Origin: Bifidobacterium criceti
GTDB lineage: Bacteria; Actinomycetota; Actinomycetes; Actinomycetales; Bifidobacteriaceae
Assembly: GCF_002286935.1 (NCBI RefSeq)
Contig: NZ_MVOH01000006.1
Coordinates: 248,001-312,000, forward strand
Reading direction: 5' to 3'
Length of the DNA stretch: 64,000 nucleotides
Part shown: positions 17,790 to 27,079 of the stretch, in pieces
Position numbering within the stretch: the stretch's first letter is position 1
How the letters are laid out: each line of letters opens with the position of its first letter
Translations under genes and position numbers: made by a program
The notes under the pieces: model-generated
The model's database searches: none
The model's input: the letters and a program-made list of their open reading frames with translations, nothing else
Told to the model about the DNA's origin: nothing

Positions 17790-18803
17790 ATGACTGTTCT
17801 TGTCACTGGCGGCTGCGGCTACATCGGCGCGCATGTCGTCTACGCGCTGCACGAAGCAGGAGAGGACGTCGTCGTCGTCGACGACCTCAGCTATGGCAAG
17901 CCCGACCGCATCGGCGATGCGCGCCTCTATGGCATGGACATCGCCGCGCCCGGCGCGGGCGAGCGTCTCGCCGAGATCATGAAGGCGGAGGACGTCGACG
18001 CCGTCATCCACTTCGCCGCGCGCAAGCAGGTCGGCGAATCCGTCGAGAAGCCGCTGTGGTACTACCAGCAGAACATCAACGGCATGCTCAATGTGCTCGA
18101 AGGCATGAAGGAGGCGGGTGTCAAGAAGCTCGTCTTCTCGTCGTCCGCCGCGACCTACGGTGTGCCGCCGGTCGACGTCGTGCCCGAGGACGTCGAGCCG
18201 ATGGTCCCGATCAACCCGTACGGCCAGACGAAGCTCTTCGGCGAATGGATGGCGCGTGCGTGCGAGGAACCATACGGCATCCGCTTCTGCGGCCTGCGCT
18301 ACTTCAACGTCGCCGGCTGTGGCCCCGTCCAGCTTGAGGACCCGGCGATCCTCAACCTCATCCCGATGCTCTTCGACCGCCTCAAGCAGGGCAAGGCGCC
18401 GGCGATCTTCGGCGACGACTACCCGACGCCGGACGGCACATGCGTGCGCGACTACATCCACGTCTCCGACCTCGCGGACGCGCATCTCGCGGCGCTCAAG
18501 TACCTCGACCGCGACGAGCGCAAGTACGACGTCTTCAACGTCGGCACCGGCGAAGGCACGTCCGTGCGCCAGATCGTCGACGAAGTGAAGAGGGTCACCG
18601 GACTGCCGTTCACCGAGACCGTCATGGCGCGCCGCGCGGGCGATCCGCCGCACCTCATCGGCTCGCCGAAGCGCATCAACGAGGAAATGGGATGGCACGC
18701 GCGCTACGACGTCGATGACATCGTCGAATCCGCATGGGACGCGTGGCAGGCGAATCCGGCGCATCATATCGACGTCGAAACATGGAAGCAGCAGGACGCC
18801 TGA
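17790..18803 (+). CDS. galE: UDP-glucose 4-epimerase
   Basis: A 337-residue short-chain dehydrogenase-type epimerase. The N-terminal NAD motif is VTGGCGYIGAHVV. The catalytic Ser (FSSSAATYG) and YxxxK (NPYGQTKLFGE) are present, as is the C-terminal substrate loop including DGTCVRDYIHVSDLA. It interconverts UDP-glucose and UDP-galactose for Leloir metabolism and glycan precursor supply. Start 17790 follows GAAGGAAAGG. It is a single gene ending in a 56-bp palindromic terminator. Confidence 0.94.
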   Translation: MTVLVTGGCGYIGAHVVYALHEAGEDVVVVDDLSYGKPDRIGDARLYGMDIAAPGAGERLAEIMKAEDVDAVIHFAARKQVGESVEKPLWYYQQNINGMLNVLEGMKEAGVKKLVFSSSAATYGVPPVDVVPEDVEPMVPINPYGQTKLFGEWMARACEEPYGIRFCGLRYFNVAGCGPVQLEDPAILNLIPMLFDRLKQGKAPAIFGDDYPTPDGTCVRDYIHVSDLADAHLAALKYLDRDERKYDVFNVGTGEGTSVRQIVDEVKRVTGLPFTETVMARRAGDPPHLIGSPKRINEEMGWHARYDVDDIVESAWDAWQANPAHHIDVETWKQQDA

Positions 18804-18831
18804 TCCGCACACCGTCGACGACACGACACCA

Positions 18832-18887
18832 ATGAGATGGCGGGGGCGTCGCACGAATCGATTCGTGCGACGCCCCCGCCATCTCAT
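18832..18887. terminator. 56-bp perfect loopless palindrome
   Basis: Centred on AATCGATT with no loop bases, between convergent galE and the phosphatase gene. Its position and symmetry suit a bidirectional terminator. Confidence 0.8.
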
Positions 18888-18968
18888 ATCCGCGCGGCCA
18901 CACCGTGTGTGCACACATCGTATGCATCAGCCATATCGACGCATAGGCGCGCGTTCACGTGGCCGCAT

Positions 18969-19496
18969 TCACTCGGCGGTGAGCTGCCGTTCGACATAAT
19001 CGGCGATGTACGGCGCGACTTCCTCAATCTGATCGATTGCCGTCTCGAACTCGCGCATGCCGCCGTACCACGGGTCGACGAGGTCGATCTCGCTTTCGTG
19101 ACCCGCTTCCGGATCCGGAAGCGACGGGTCGAAACTGCGGTACATGTGCACTTCCGTGCGTTTGCTGAGCGGCAGCATATGCATGAGCGCGTTCATATGC
19201 GACGCCGTCATCGGCAGGAACAGATCGGTGTCCTCAATCTCCTGATGTGTGATACGGTGCGCGAAATGCTGCGGCGGAATCTCATACCCGTGTTCCTTGA
19301 GCACTTTGACGGCACGGCGGTCGATCGGATTGCCATACTCCTCGTCGCTCACACCGCTCGACAAGACGCGGACGCGGTCCCCAAGGCCACGTTTGTCGAA
19401 TTCGTGGCGGAGGATGATCTCCCCCATCGGCGAACGGCAGATGTTGCCGGTGCACACGGTCATGACGGTATACGGCTTCGTCTCTTTCCTCTTCAC
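18969..19496 (-). CDS. Low-molecular-weight protein-tyrosine phosphatase
   Basis: About 175 residues. The P-loop CTGNICRSP (C-x5-R-S) is at the N-terminus and the catalytic Asp sits in VDPWYGG near the C-terminus, both as in the family. It removes phosphate from tyrosines, commonly on enzymes controlling surface polysaccharide. The GTG at 19496 is preferred because AGGGA lies 8 bases upstream; an in-frame ATG at 19517 would add seven residues. It is on the same strand as folA, 77 bases downstream. Confidence 0.9.
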   Translation of the reverse strand: MKRKETKPYTVMTVCTGNICRSPMGEIILRHEFDKRGLGDRVRVLSSGVSDEEYGNPIDRRAVKVLKEHGYEIPPQHFAHRITHQEIEDTDLFLPMTASHMNALMHMLPLSKRTEVHMYRSFDPSLPDPEAGHESEIDLVDPWYGGMREFETAIDQIEEVAPYIADYVERQLTAE

Positions 19497-19573
19497 GGCT
19501 AGGTCCCTACTCCTCATAACGGCGGATGCGGTCCGCCTCGTCTCCTGTGTCTCGTGTCCTGTATCGTGTCGGC

Positions 19574-20257
19574 TTATGCGTCCTCGGGTTGGCGGTTGTT
19601 CGCAAGCGTCAGATAACGGTACCGGCGGATGCCGCCATCAGCATGCTCGGGCGTCATCCACGCACCCTGCTCGACGATGCTCCAATCCCCGTCGCGCAAC
19701 GCCTTGTCGACGTCCGGAGCGTACGTGTCCGCGTCGACGTCGGCATCGATCTGCGTGAGATAGATCTTCGACGCGAGCGTCATCATCTGTTTGAACAGTT
19801 CCGCGCCGCCGATGACCCAGATCTCGCTGCGGTCGAGTCCATCATCGGGGATGGCCTCCTGACGCGCGAGGTCGAGCGCCTCCTCGATGTCGCATACGAC
19901 GGTCGCGCCCGGCGCACGGAACCCACGGTCATGCGTGAGCACGATGTTGTCGCGGTTCGGCAACGGACGGAATTTCGGATTGAGCGCGTCCCATGTCTTG
20001 CGTCCCATGATGACGGGATGCGAGACGGTGAGCGCCTTGAAGCGTCGAAGGTCCTCGGGCAGATGCCACGGCATGGTCCCCTCGAATCCGATGGCACCCG
20101 AACGACCGTCCTTGTCGTTCGCCTGTGCCCAAATCAGATTGATCGAAAACGTCTTGGCGTAGTCATCGCCCCAATCGTCCTCAAGCTCAATCTCCGTCGG
20201 CCCGGCAAATCCGGGCGCGGGTTCGTGATAGCCACTGCGGCTACTGTCATGCTCCAT
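19574..20257 (-). CDS. folA: Dihydrofolate reductase
   Basis: A 227-residue protein, longer than the usual 160-190 because of an acidic N-terminal extension of about 35 residues. The core shows INLIWAQAND, MPWHLPEDLRRFKALT, VIMGRKTWDAL, and WVIGGAELFKQMM. It reduces dihydrofolate to tetrahydrofolate with NADPH. Start 20257 follows AAGGAGA. It lies 105 bases downstream of thyA on the same strand, the common pairing because ThyA produces dihydrofolate. Confidence 0.92.
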   Translation of the reverse strand: MEHDSSRSGYHEPAPGFAGPTEIELEDDWGDDYAKTFSINLIWAQANDKDGRSGAIGFEGTMPWHLPEDLRRFKALTVSHPVIMGRKTWDALNPKFRPLPNRDNIVLTHDRGFRAPGATVVCDIEEALDLARQEAIPDDGLDRSEIWVIGGAELFKQMMTLASKIYLTQIDADVDADTYAPDVDKALRDGDWSIVEQGAWMTPEHADGGIRRYRYLTLANNRQPEDA

Positions 20258-20362
20258 TTCAGCTCTCCTTGAACGTGGGTAACCGGATTCCCAGTCTATG
20301 CAATCCCGCAGACGCTCGCCGGCGTCCGCGGACGCAATCGCGACAGGCGCCACGGTGCGCGT

Positions 20363-21238
20363 TCAGACGGCGATCGGCGCCTTGATCGTCGGATGGTACC
20401 GGTAATCGACAATCGTGAAATCGTCGTAATCGTAATCGAACAACGAATCGGCCTTGCGCAGCTCAAGGCGCGGATACGGGTATGGTTCGCGCGACAGCTG
20501 CTCAAGCACCTGGTCGATGTGGTTGTCGTAGATATGGCAGTCACCGCCCGTCCAGACGAATTCGCCCGGTTCGAGCCCCGTCTGCTGTGCGACCATCATC
20601 GTCAGCAGCGCATAGCTCGCGATGTTGAACGGCACACCGAGGAACATGTCGCACGAGCGCTGGTACAGCTGGCAGCTGAGCTTGCCGTCGGCCACATAGA
20701 ACTGGAAGAGCGCATGGCACGGCGGGAGCGCCATCTGCTCGACCTCGGCCGGATTCCACGCGCTCACGACGATGCGGCGCGAATCGGGGCTGTTGCGGAT
20801 GAGGTCGAGCGCATTAGAGATCTGATCGATCGTGCGGTTCGGATCATCCGGCGTCGGCGCGGGCCAGCTGCGCCACTGCACGCCGTAGACAGGACCAAGG
20901 TCGCCGTTCTCGTCGGCCCACTCGTCCCAGATGTGCACATTGTGCTCCTGGAGCCAACGCACATTGCTCGAACCTTTCAGGAACCACAACAGTTCATAGG
21001 CGACCCCTTTGAAGAACACGCGCTTCGTCGTCAACAGCGGGAAGCCCTTCGCGAGGTCGAACCGCATCTGCTGCCCGAACAGTGAGATCGTGCCCGTTCC
21101 GGTGCGGTCGTTCTTGAGGTTGCCTTCCATCAGGATCTTGCGCAGCAGGTCCTCGTACGGCATCGGGATGTCGGTGTGCGGACGCGCAGGGATGTCATGG
21201 TCACGGATGGACTTGAGGTCGTCTTGAGTCAAAGGCAT
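20363..21238 (-). CDS. thyA: Thymidylate synthase
   Basis: A 291-residue ThyA-type enzyme converting dUMP to dTMP with methylene-tetrahydrofolate. It has [19 protein letters not shown], the catalytic Cys in [31 protein letters not shown], and GDCHIYDNH. About 26 extra residues precede the conserved start region. No strong ribosome site precedes ATG 21238. It forms a unit with folA. Confidence 0.95.
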   Translation of the reverse strand: MPLTQDDLKSIRDHDIPARPHTDIPMPYEDLLRKILMEGNLKNDRTGTGTISLFGQQMRFDLAKGFPLLTTKRVFFKGVAYELLWFLKGSSNVRWLQEHNVHIWDEWADENGDLGPVYGVQWRSWPAPTPDDPNRTIDQISNALDLIRNSPDSRRIVVSAWNPAEVEQMALPPCHALFQFYVADGKLSCQLYQRSCDMFLGVPFNIASYALLTMMVAQQTGLEPGEFVWTGGDCHIYDNHIDQVLEQLSREPYPYPRLELRKADSLFDYDYDDFTIVDYRYHPTIKAPIAV

Positions 21239-21404
21239 GTTTCGCCATCATAATCAGACAATCGAACAACGGCAATACACGGCTGCTGTGACGACAACCA
21301 CGGTGACGGATGCGCGGTGTGCGCCGCGACACGCGGGCATGGGCGTGCATAGAATGTGGTTGAACAACGCAGCGGCCATGTGAGGCCGCGGAAATGAGGA
21401 GCAT

Positions 21405-21818
21405 ATGAGCAAGCGACTGTGGGTCGAGAAGAACAAGGACGGTTCGTGGGATGCGTTCAGCGACGACGGGGCCCATATCAAGTTCGGCAAAGGCAGGGGC
21501 CAGTTCACCCCGGGCGATCTGATGAAGATCGCGCTCGCCGGCTGCGCGGCGCTTTCGAGCGAGTTCGCGGTCGAACATGCGCTCGGCGAAGGCAAAGGCG
21601 CGCGCATCGTCGTCGATGGCACGTACGACGCCGACGATGACTCGTACATCAACTTCAATGAACAGGTCATGATCGACGCGACCGACGCCTCGCTCAGTGA
21701 AGACGACGTCGAAACACTCAAGAAGCGCGTCAAGGCGCACATCGAGAAAGGCTGCACCGTCATGCATACGTACGAGCGGGAAACGCCCGTCCGTATGGAC
21801 ATCGAAGTCCGCCACTGA
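21405..21818 (+). CDS. OsmC-family protein
   Basis: A 137-residue protein with OsmC-family features: FTPGDLMKIALAGCAALSSE, carrying one redox Cys, and a second Cys near the C-terminus (EKGCTVMHTYE). OsmC/Ohr proteins reduce organic hydroperoxides with paired cysteines; the spacing here fits that, with the exact subgroup unclear. Start 21405 follows ATGAGGAG. It is convergent with the universal stress gene across a 62-bp palindrome. Confidence 0.85.
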   Translation: MSKRLWVEKNKDGSWDAFSDDGAHIKFGKGRGQFTPGDLMKIALAGCAALSSEFAVEHALGEGKGARIVVDGTYDADDDSYINFNEQVMIDATDASLSEDDVETLKKRVKAHIEKGCTVMHTYERETPVRMDIEVRH

Positions 21819-21840
21819 CGGCGTCACCCATAGACAGACC

Positions 21841-21934
21841 GATACAGACGTAGACGCGGACGGGGCGTGACACACAATCGATTGTGTGTCACGCCCCGTC
21901 CGCGTCTACGGTGTTCGTAGTCTACGTCTGTATC
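21841..21934. terminator. 62-bp perfect palindrome nested in a second inverted repeat
   Basis: 21849-21910 is a perfect loopless palindrome centred on AATCGATT. In addition 21841-21855 is complementary to 21920-21934, so the left end can pair in two ways. It separates convergent genes. Confidence 0.8.
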
Positions 21935-21952
21935 TGTGCGGACGTGTACGGA

Positions 21953-22999
21953 TCAGCCACGTTTCGCGTCGTCGTGGTAGTCGGCGGCCTGTGGATCGAT
22001 TTTGATCTCGATCTGCCGTTCGACGTCCTCATCCGCACGGTCGACGGGCACTTCGGTGACGAGTTCGTCGAGCGTGACCGTCGCCGTCCGCTCGTCCGTC
22101 TGCTCTGCGCGCTGCTCTTCGGCTTCGACGAACTTGCGCGGCACGACGAGCACAGGCGACACCGAATGCTGCAGCAGCCCCTGGCTCGTCGAATTGAAGA
22201 GCAGACCGGTGAACCCACCACGTCCACACGAGCCGACGACGACGATGTCATGGTCGCGGCTCGCCTTCGTGAGCGTCTCGACGGCATTGCCGGCGACGAT
22301 GTTCTTATGGACGTTGAGTTCCGGATACTCCGCGAGGATCGGCTTGAGTCGCGCGTCAAGCTCGTCCTCGAACTTGCCGCGCACCTCGTCGCTCGCGAGG
22401 TTCGTGTTCGGCGGGACGACGGTGATGGCGTCGAGCTGCGCGCCCCACGAGTGCGCGAATTTCGCCGCGAGCTGGAGCGCGCGGATGCCCCACTTCGTAT
22501 CGTCGGAGCCGACGGCGACCTTCGTGATGACGTTGTTGAGGTGCATGAGGTTGCCTTTGTCGTCGGTGTACGGGACGACGACGATCGGGCAGTACGCGTA
22601 CGCGGGCAGACTCGAACTCGTTGTGCCGAGCAGACGTTCCGCGAGGCCGCCCTTGCCGCGGTTGCCGATGACGATGAGGTTGTAGTTGCGCGACAGTTCG
22701 ACGAAGACCGACGACGGATCGCCGGTCACGATGAGCGTCTGCGCGTCGACACCCTGTTCGTCGGCGATCGCCTTCGCCTTCGAAAGGATCTCCTGGGCGT
22801 CGTTGTGCGCGGCGTTGTCGTCCCCCATCGCCGTGTACGTCGCGTCGAACGAGACCGCGGCGTAGCTCGGCAGCGAATACGCGCACACGATCTGCAGGCT
22901 CAATCCGACGTGTTTCGCGTAATTTGCAGCCCACCACGTCGCCTTGTAGCTCGCGTGCGAACCGTCGACACCCACCAGAATCGTGTTGTCGTTCACCAT
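21953..22999 (-). CDS. Tandem universal stress protein (UspA family)
   Basis: A 348-residue protein with two Usp domains (about 5-150 and 165-310) plus a charged C-terminal tail. ATP-binding patterns follow: ILVGVDGSHAS with VIGNRGKGGLAERLLGTTSS in the first, VAVGSDDTKWG with VVVGSCGRGGFTGLLFNSTS in the second. These G-2x-G-9x-G(S/T) loops suggest nucleotide binding in both halves. Start 22999 follows a near-perfect AAGGAGGT. The physiological role is general stress survival in relatives; here unknown. Confidence 0.9.
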   Translation of the reverse strand: MVNDNTILVGVDGSHASYKATWWAANYAKHVGLSLQIVCAYSLPSYAAVSFDATYTAMGDDNAAHNDAQEILSKAKAIADEQGVDAQTLIVTGDPSSVFVELSRNYNLIVIGNRGKGGLAERLLGTTSSSLPAYAYCPIVVVPYTDDKGNLMHLNNVITKVAVGSDDTKWGIRALQLAAKFAHSWGAQLDAITVVPPNTNLASDEVRGKFEDELDARLKPILAEYPELNVHKNIVAGNAVETLTKASRDHDIVVVGSCGRGGFTGLLFNSTSQGLLQHSVSPVLVVPRKFVEAEEQRAEQTDERTATVTLDELVTEVPVDRADEDVERQIEIKIDPQAADYHDDAKRG

Positions 23000-23427
23000 G
23001 AAAGACCTCCTTGCCCAGCACAACCTTCTCTTCGGTTGGTTTCCACGTTCCACAATACCGTGGTTTTCCTTCATCACACACACTAGCAGCCGAAAAACCG
23101 CGAAAAGTTACGTCAGGAACGTGTTTCGGCACCGCGGGCTCGTCCTACGCGTCCCAATCCGCAGACGCCGCCGACCAACCCACCCGCAAACGCGCGCGTT
23201 TGCATCCCACTTCGCAGCCGCCACCAACCAACCCACCCGTTGCGTCCCAATCCGCAGACGCGCCCGACGCAACCACCCACAAACAGCGTGGTTTCCGTCC
23301 CATTCCGCAGACACCACCTACGCATCCACCCCACACCCGTAGAACGGTACGCTGCATACAAAAAAGCGGGGGTGTGCGGTTCCGAAGAACCGCACACCCC
23401 CGAGAACAGTGAAATGTGGGATTGGGA
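23000..23427. repeat. Intergenic region with 93-bp dimeric repeat
   Basis: Four units beginning GTCCCA.TCCGCAG start at 23151, 23204, 23244 and 23297. The alternating spacing 53/40/53 shows a 93-bp dimer present twice (23151-23243, 23244-23336). GCAAACGCG/CGCGTTTGC (23186-23203) is a perfect palindrome inside. No credible gene is seen. The universal stress gene promoter must lie at the low-coordinate end. Confidence 0.6.
23367..23402 (-). terminator. Terminator of the NlpC/P60 gene
   Basis: Arms 23367-23382 and 23387-23402 (16 bp, loop 4). On the minus strand the hairpin is followed by CTTTTTTG. Confidence 0.88.
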
Positions 23428-24231
23428 TTACAGCACGCGTCGGATGGAATAACCGCCCGAGAAGACAGCGAGGCTGCTCGTACCGGTTCCCAGTGCCGGG
23501 GTCATCGCGTTCATGACCATGCCGTTGCCGATGTAGATCGCGGCATGCATGCCATTGGCGATGATGTCGCCCGGCTGCGCCTGATCGATGCTCGGCACGG
23601 CGACACCAACGGCCGCCTGCGCACCCGAGGTGCGCGGCAGCGAGATGCCGAACTGCGAGAACACCCACTGCACGAATCCGGAGCAATCCCATCCGCTCGG
23701 CGTATTGCCGCCGAACACGTAGGGATAGCCCTGGAACTGCAATGCGAACTGTGCGATCGCCGCGCCGTTCTTGCTTGCCGGCACATTCCAGCTCGCAGCT
23801 GGAGCCTGTGCGGCCTGCTGAGGTTCAGTGGCGACCGGCTCGCGCTCCTGGCTGCGGCTCGCGGCCGCCTCCTGTGCTGCGCGCGCGGCCGCTTCGGCCT
23901 GCTGGCGTGCGGCCTCCTCCTCGGCCCGCTTGCGTGCTTCTTCCTGTTCCTTGGCCTGTTGTTCGGCTTCCTTCTCCGCGGTCGACTTGGTCTGAGGAAC
24001 ATCCATGCTCTCCAGGCCACCCCAGTTGGAGTCTTCGTCGACGTTCGTGGAGGTGGCTTCGGCGAAGAAGTCAGTCTTCGCCGTATTCACTTTGGGGAAT
24101 GAGCGTGTCGAGACGACGTAATTCGAACTCGACGCTGCATCATCTGCGACAGCCGCAGGCGCACCCGCGAACAGGGATGCGGCGAGTGCTGCAGCGGTAG
24201 TAATCGAAATAGAACGTTTCATCTTTTTCAT
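23428..24231 (-). CDS. Secreted NlpC/P60 peptidoglycan endopeptidase
   Basis: A 267-residue protein with an N-terminal signal peptide (KRSISITTAAALAASLFAG), a linker and an Ala/Glu-rich coiled-coil stretch (about 85-130). The C-terminal NlpC/P60 domain (about 155-267) has the catalytic Cys in SGWDCSGFVQWVF, His in GMHAAIYIG and a third polar residue following. Such enzymes cut D-Glu-to-diamino-acid bonds in stem peptides during cell separation. Tandem starts at 24231 and 24222; GAAGGCG precedes. A CHAP-domain protein follows upstream on the same strand. Confidence 0.9.
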   Translation of the reverse strand: MKKMKRSISITTAAALAASLFAGAPAAVADDAASSSNYVVSTRSFPKVNTAKTDFFAEATSTNVDEDSNWGGLESMDVPQTKSTAEKEAEQQAKEQEEARKRAEEEAARQQAEAAARAAQEAAASRSQEREPVATEPQQAAQAPAASWNVPASKNGAAIAQFALQFQGYPYVFGGNTPSGWDCSGFVQWVFSQFGISLPRTSGAQAAVGVAVPSIDQAQPGDIIANGMHAAIYIGNGMVMNAMTPALGTGTSSLAVFSGGYSIRRVL

Positions 24232-24379
24232 CGCCTTCTACGCTAGCACACACGCGTCGCGTCGCGTGAAGGTCCATCGATGGGAACACATTGTCCACAC
24301 TTACGACACGCCGAGTGCAATCGTACTCACAATCTCAGGTAGTATAGAGAGTCTTTTTTACTCTGCATACCGCACGATG

Positions 24380-24396
24380 CAACGGCGCAACCGTTG
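24380..24396 (-). terminator. Hairpin after the CHAP gene
   Basis: CAACGG/CCGTTG with a 5-base loop, with further partial pairing out to about 24365 and 24412. It lies directly after the CHAP gene stop on the minus strand, and TAAAAAAG follows about 20 bases on. Confidence 0.45.
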
Positions 24397-24416
24397 TCGT
24401 ACGCCGCATGCAACGA

Positions 24417-25445
24417 TCAGTAATGGATAAAGGTGAAGGCCTTCGCCTGTTCCGCCGTGAATTCGCGTTGGGAGATCACGCCGAGTCCTTTCGCGTTCGA
24501 CTCGGAGATGCGGATCGACCCGTCCGGATTGACGGCTTCGACGATCGCGACGTGTCCGTAGTAGCCGTCCGCGCCTTCCTGTCCGGGGGCGAACACGAGC
24601 ACGTCGCCGACGGCGCGCGCCTGGTTGTCGACCCAGTAGCCGAGTGATTGCGCCGAAGCTCCCCAGCTTCGCGCGTCGCCGAAGTAGGAGCCGGTGCTCA
24701 GGCCGAGCTGATGGCGGCGTTCGTATGACCACCATGTGCACTGCCCCCACGGATACGCGTTGCCGGTGTCACCTGTCGCATGGTTCGGGTTGAAGCCGGC
24801 GGGCAGCTGCGCCTCGTCCTTGTCGACGAGTTTGGCGACCTTCTCGTTGTATGCCTTCGCGGTCGTGAGCTTCGACGTGTCTTTGACCGCGTTCGTCTCG
24901 CCAAGGTCCCAGCTGCCGGTCACATTCGTCGATTCCTGCGCGGCGTACGGCGTCTGCACGCCAGCAGCGGCCGCGTTGTTCGCCGCGTCCACAAGATACT
25001 GCGAGTCCGCGTCGTCGGCCGTGAGCGCCTCGCGCACGTCCGAACGGGACGCGCTGGTGCCGGCGACGCGCGAGATGTCAAGTGTCTGTGTCGTTTCCGC
25101 ACCGTCAGCGACCGGGAACATCGTCGTATCGTCGTCCGCTTTCATGAACGCCATCGACGTCGCGGCCGTGCCGACGAGCGCCGCGAGCGACGCGGACGCG
25201 AGCACGGTGTTCTTACGCTGCGCTGCACGTGCGGATTCGCGGATCGCGCGACGCGTCAGCGGTGCGACCTCGTTGAGGCGGCGCGCAAGGTCGGGATTGA
25301 TGCCGAGCACGTCCGCGTTGCCGTCAGCGGCTTTGCTCGCGTAGACCGATTCCGCGGAATGTGCACCGTGCTTCGTGGTAAACAGGGACTTCGTCAGGGC
25401 TACAGCGCCTGCACCCTTGCGGGTCGCGTGGGCAGCATGCCTCAT
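24417..25445 (-). CDS. CHAP-domain peptidoglycan hydrolase
   Basis: A 342-residue protein. After about 75 charged residues there is one membrane or signal segment (about 80-105, ASASLAALVGTAATSMAFM). A linker follows, then a C-terminal CHAP domain (about 225-342) with catalytic Cys in WGQCTWWSYERR and His in YYGHVAIVEAV. CHAP enzymes are amidases or endopeptidases of peptidoglycan. Start ATG 25445 follows AAGGAG at 10 bases; a TTG at 25451 is possible. It sits in tandem with the NlpC/P60 gene, suggesting joint wall remodelling. Confidence 0.87.
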   Translation of the reverse strand: MRHAAHATRKGAGAVALTKSLFTTKHGAHSAESVYASKAADGNADVLGINPDLARRLNEVAPLTRRAIRESARAAQRKNTVLASASLAALVGTAATSMAFMKADDDTTMFPVADGAETTQTLDISRVAGTSASRSDVREALTADDADSQYLVDAANNAAAAGVQTPYAAQESTNVTGSWDLGETNAVKDTSKLTTAKAYNEKVAKLVDKDEAQLPAGFNPNHATGDTGNAYPWGQCTWWSYERRHQLGLSTGSYFGDARSWGASAQSLGYWVDNQARAVGDVLVFAPGQEGADGYYGHVAIVEAVNPDGSIRISESNAKGLGVISQREFTAEQAKAFTFIHY

Positions 25446-25758
25446 ACGCAAATCACTCCTTATGAACGTCGCTCAACAGCGTGCACGGTGTCCGTGCCTT
25501 CGACTCACAAGGCTCTAGGGTACATCAACAAACCGCCAAAATGCGCGCGCCGCGCGTTTCCCGGACACGGACGGCGCGCGCGAACATAGCACAAAACCCG
25601 CGCAAACAGCAGGAACGAACAACGTTTTCCCCTGAGAGAGAAATCGCCAAATCTTCACATTTCGAGGGGCATCACCACATGTCCACTACAATCGGCGGTA
25701 TCCATGTATGCCCATGCCGCGCACGGCGTTTTCCTTTGTTGTGGCTACGCTGAGAGTC
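25446..25758. other. Divergent intergenic region (CHAP gene / serC)
   Basis: 313 bases that must hold both promoters. TACAAT at 25687-25692 is a candidate serC -10, but I see no matching -35. No gene or repeat is seen. Confidence 0.5.
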
Positions 25759-26898
25759 ATGGATACAATCACGATTCCGCAGTCAATGCTCCCCGAGGAC
25801 GCGCGCTTCGGCTCCGGACCGAGCAAGATCCGCCCCGAGCAGATCGAAGCGCTCGACCGCGCCGCGCTCACCGTGCTCGGCACATCCCACCGTCAGGCGC
25901 CCGTCAAGGACATCGTCGGCTCGATCCGCGAGGGTCTCGCGTCGTTCTTCTCGATTCCCGACGGATACGAGGTCGTCCTCGGCAATGGCGGCGCGAGCGC
26001 GTTCTGGGACGTCATCTGCGCGTCGCTCATCACACGTCAGGCCGCGTGCGGCGTGTACGGGTCGTTCAGCGGCAAGATGGCGGCATCGGTGGAATCCGCC
26101 CCGTTCCTTGAGCAGCCGATCCTCTTCGAGGGCGAACCGGGCACGTACCGCATCCCCGAACGCACCGAATACGTCGACACGTATTGCTGGGCGCAGAACG
26201 AGACGTCGACGGGTGTGCAGGCGCCTGTGTACCGCATCGACGGTTCCCGTGAGCAGGGTGCGCTCATCTGCATCGACGCGACGAGCGGCGCGGGCGCAAT
26301 CCCCGTCGACATCGCACAGACGGATGCCTATTACTTCTCGCCGCAGAAGGCCTTCGGCTCCGAAGGCGGCCTGTGGATCGCGATCCTTTCGCCGGCCGCG
26401 ATCGAGCGCGCCGAGGGCGTCAAACGCAGTGCGGGGCTTGAAGGTGCGCGCCGCTGGATTCCCCCGTTCCTGTCGCTCACGTCCGCGATCGGCAATGCGC
26501 GTAAGAACCAGACGCTCAACACACCGTCGCTCACGACGCTCGTGCTGCTCAACGAACAGGTCTCGTGGCTCAACGAGAACGGTGGCCTGCCGTGGGCGTC
26601 CGCACGCTGCCGCCGTTCGTCGGACATCGTCTACCATTGGGCCGAGCACAGCGACTACGCGATGCCGTTCGTGACCGATCCGGACGCGCGTTCGCAGTCG
26701 GTCGTCACGGTCGACCTCGACGCGGCCGTGCCCGCTGCGACCGTCATCGCGGCGCTGCGCGACAACGGCATCGTCGATGTTTCCGGATACCGCAAACTTG
26801 GCCGCAACCAGCTGCGCATCGGCGTGTTCCCTTCCGTCGAACCGTCCGATGTCGAAGCGCTCGTGCACTGCATCGATTACGTCGTCGAACGTCTGTAG
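25759..26898 (+). CDS. serC: Phosphoserine aminotransferase
   Basis: A 379-residue PLP enzyme of the actinobacterial SerC type. It begins near DARFGSGPSKIRP, has GNGGASAFWDV and DATSGAGAIP, and the Schiff-base Lys in FSPQKAFGSEGG. It converts 3-phosphohydroxypyruvate and glutamate to phosphoserine and 2-oxoglutarate. ATG 25759 is chosen by alignment to the family start; no ribosome site precedes it, and an in-frame ATG at 25708 exists. It ends at a hairpin terminator. Confidence 0.92.
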   Translation: MDTITIPQSMLPEDARFGSGPSKIRPEQIEALDRAALTVLGTSHRQAPVKDIVGSIREGLASFFSIPDGYEVVLGNGGASAFWDVICASLITRQAACGVYGSFSGKMAASVESAPFLEQPILFEGEPGTYRIPERTEYVDTYCWAQNETSTGVQAPVYRIDGSREQGALICIDATSGAGAIPVDIAQTDAYYFSPQKAFGSEGGLWIAILSPAAIERAEGVKRSAGLEGARRWIPPFLSLTSAIGNARKNQTLNTPSLTTLVLLNEQVSWLNENGGLPWASARCRRSSDIVYHWAEHSDYAMPFVTDPDARSQSVVTVDLDAAVPAATVIAALRDNGIVDVSGYRKLGRNQLRIGVFPSVEPSDVEALVHCIDYVVERL

Positions 26899-26968
26899 TC
26901 GTTCGCACATCCGTATCGACGAAGACGGCGATACGGAATATATGGGGGTACCGATACCGATATATTGT

Positions 26969-27002
26969 GGACGCCCGCGCACTGCATCGTGCGCGGGCGT
27001 CC
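26969..27002. terminator. Terminator between serC and manA
   Basis: 14-bp perfect arms with a 6-base loop between convergent genes, followed on the plus strand by a TATATATA-type run. Confidence 0.8.
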
Positions 27003-27079
27003 GCGTATATATATGTATATATAGAGGCAGCACATACGTCGATGCATGCGATACGTGCACGTGTGCGCACGCGACGTGG

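Noticed and set aside
23108..23397. Short minus-strand frames giving repetitive Trp/Gly/Arg peptides
   Set aside because: They arise from the 93-bp repeat itself and have no start signals.
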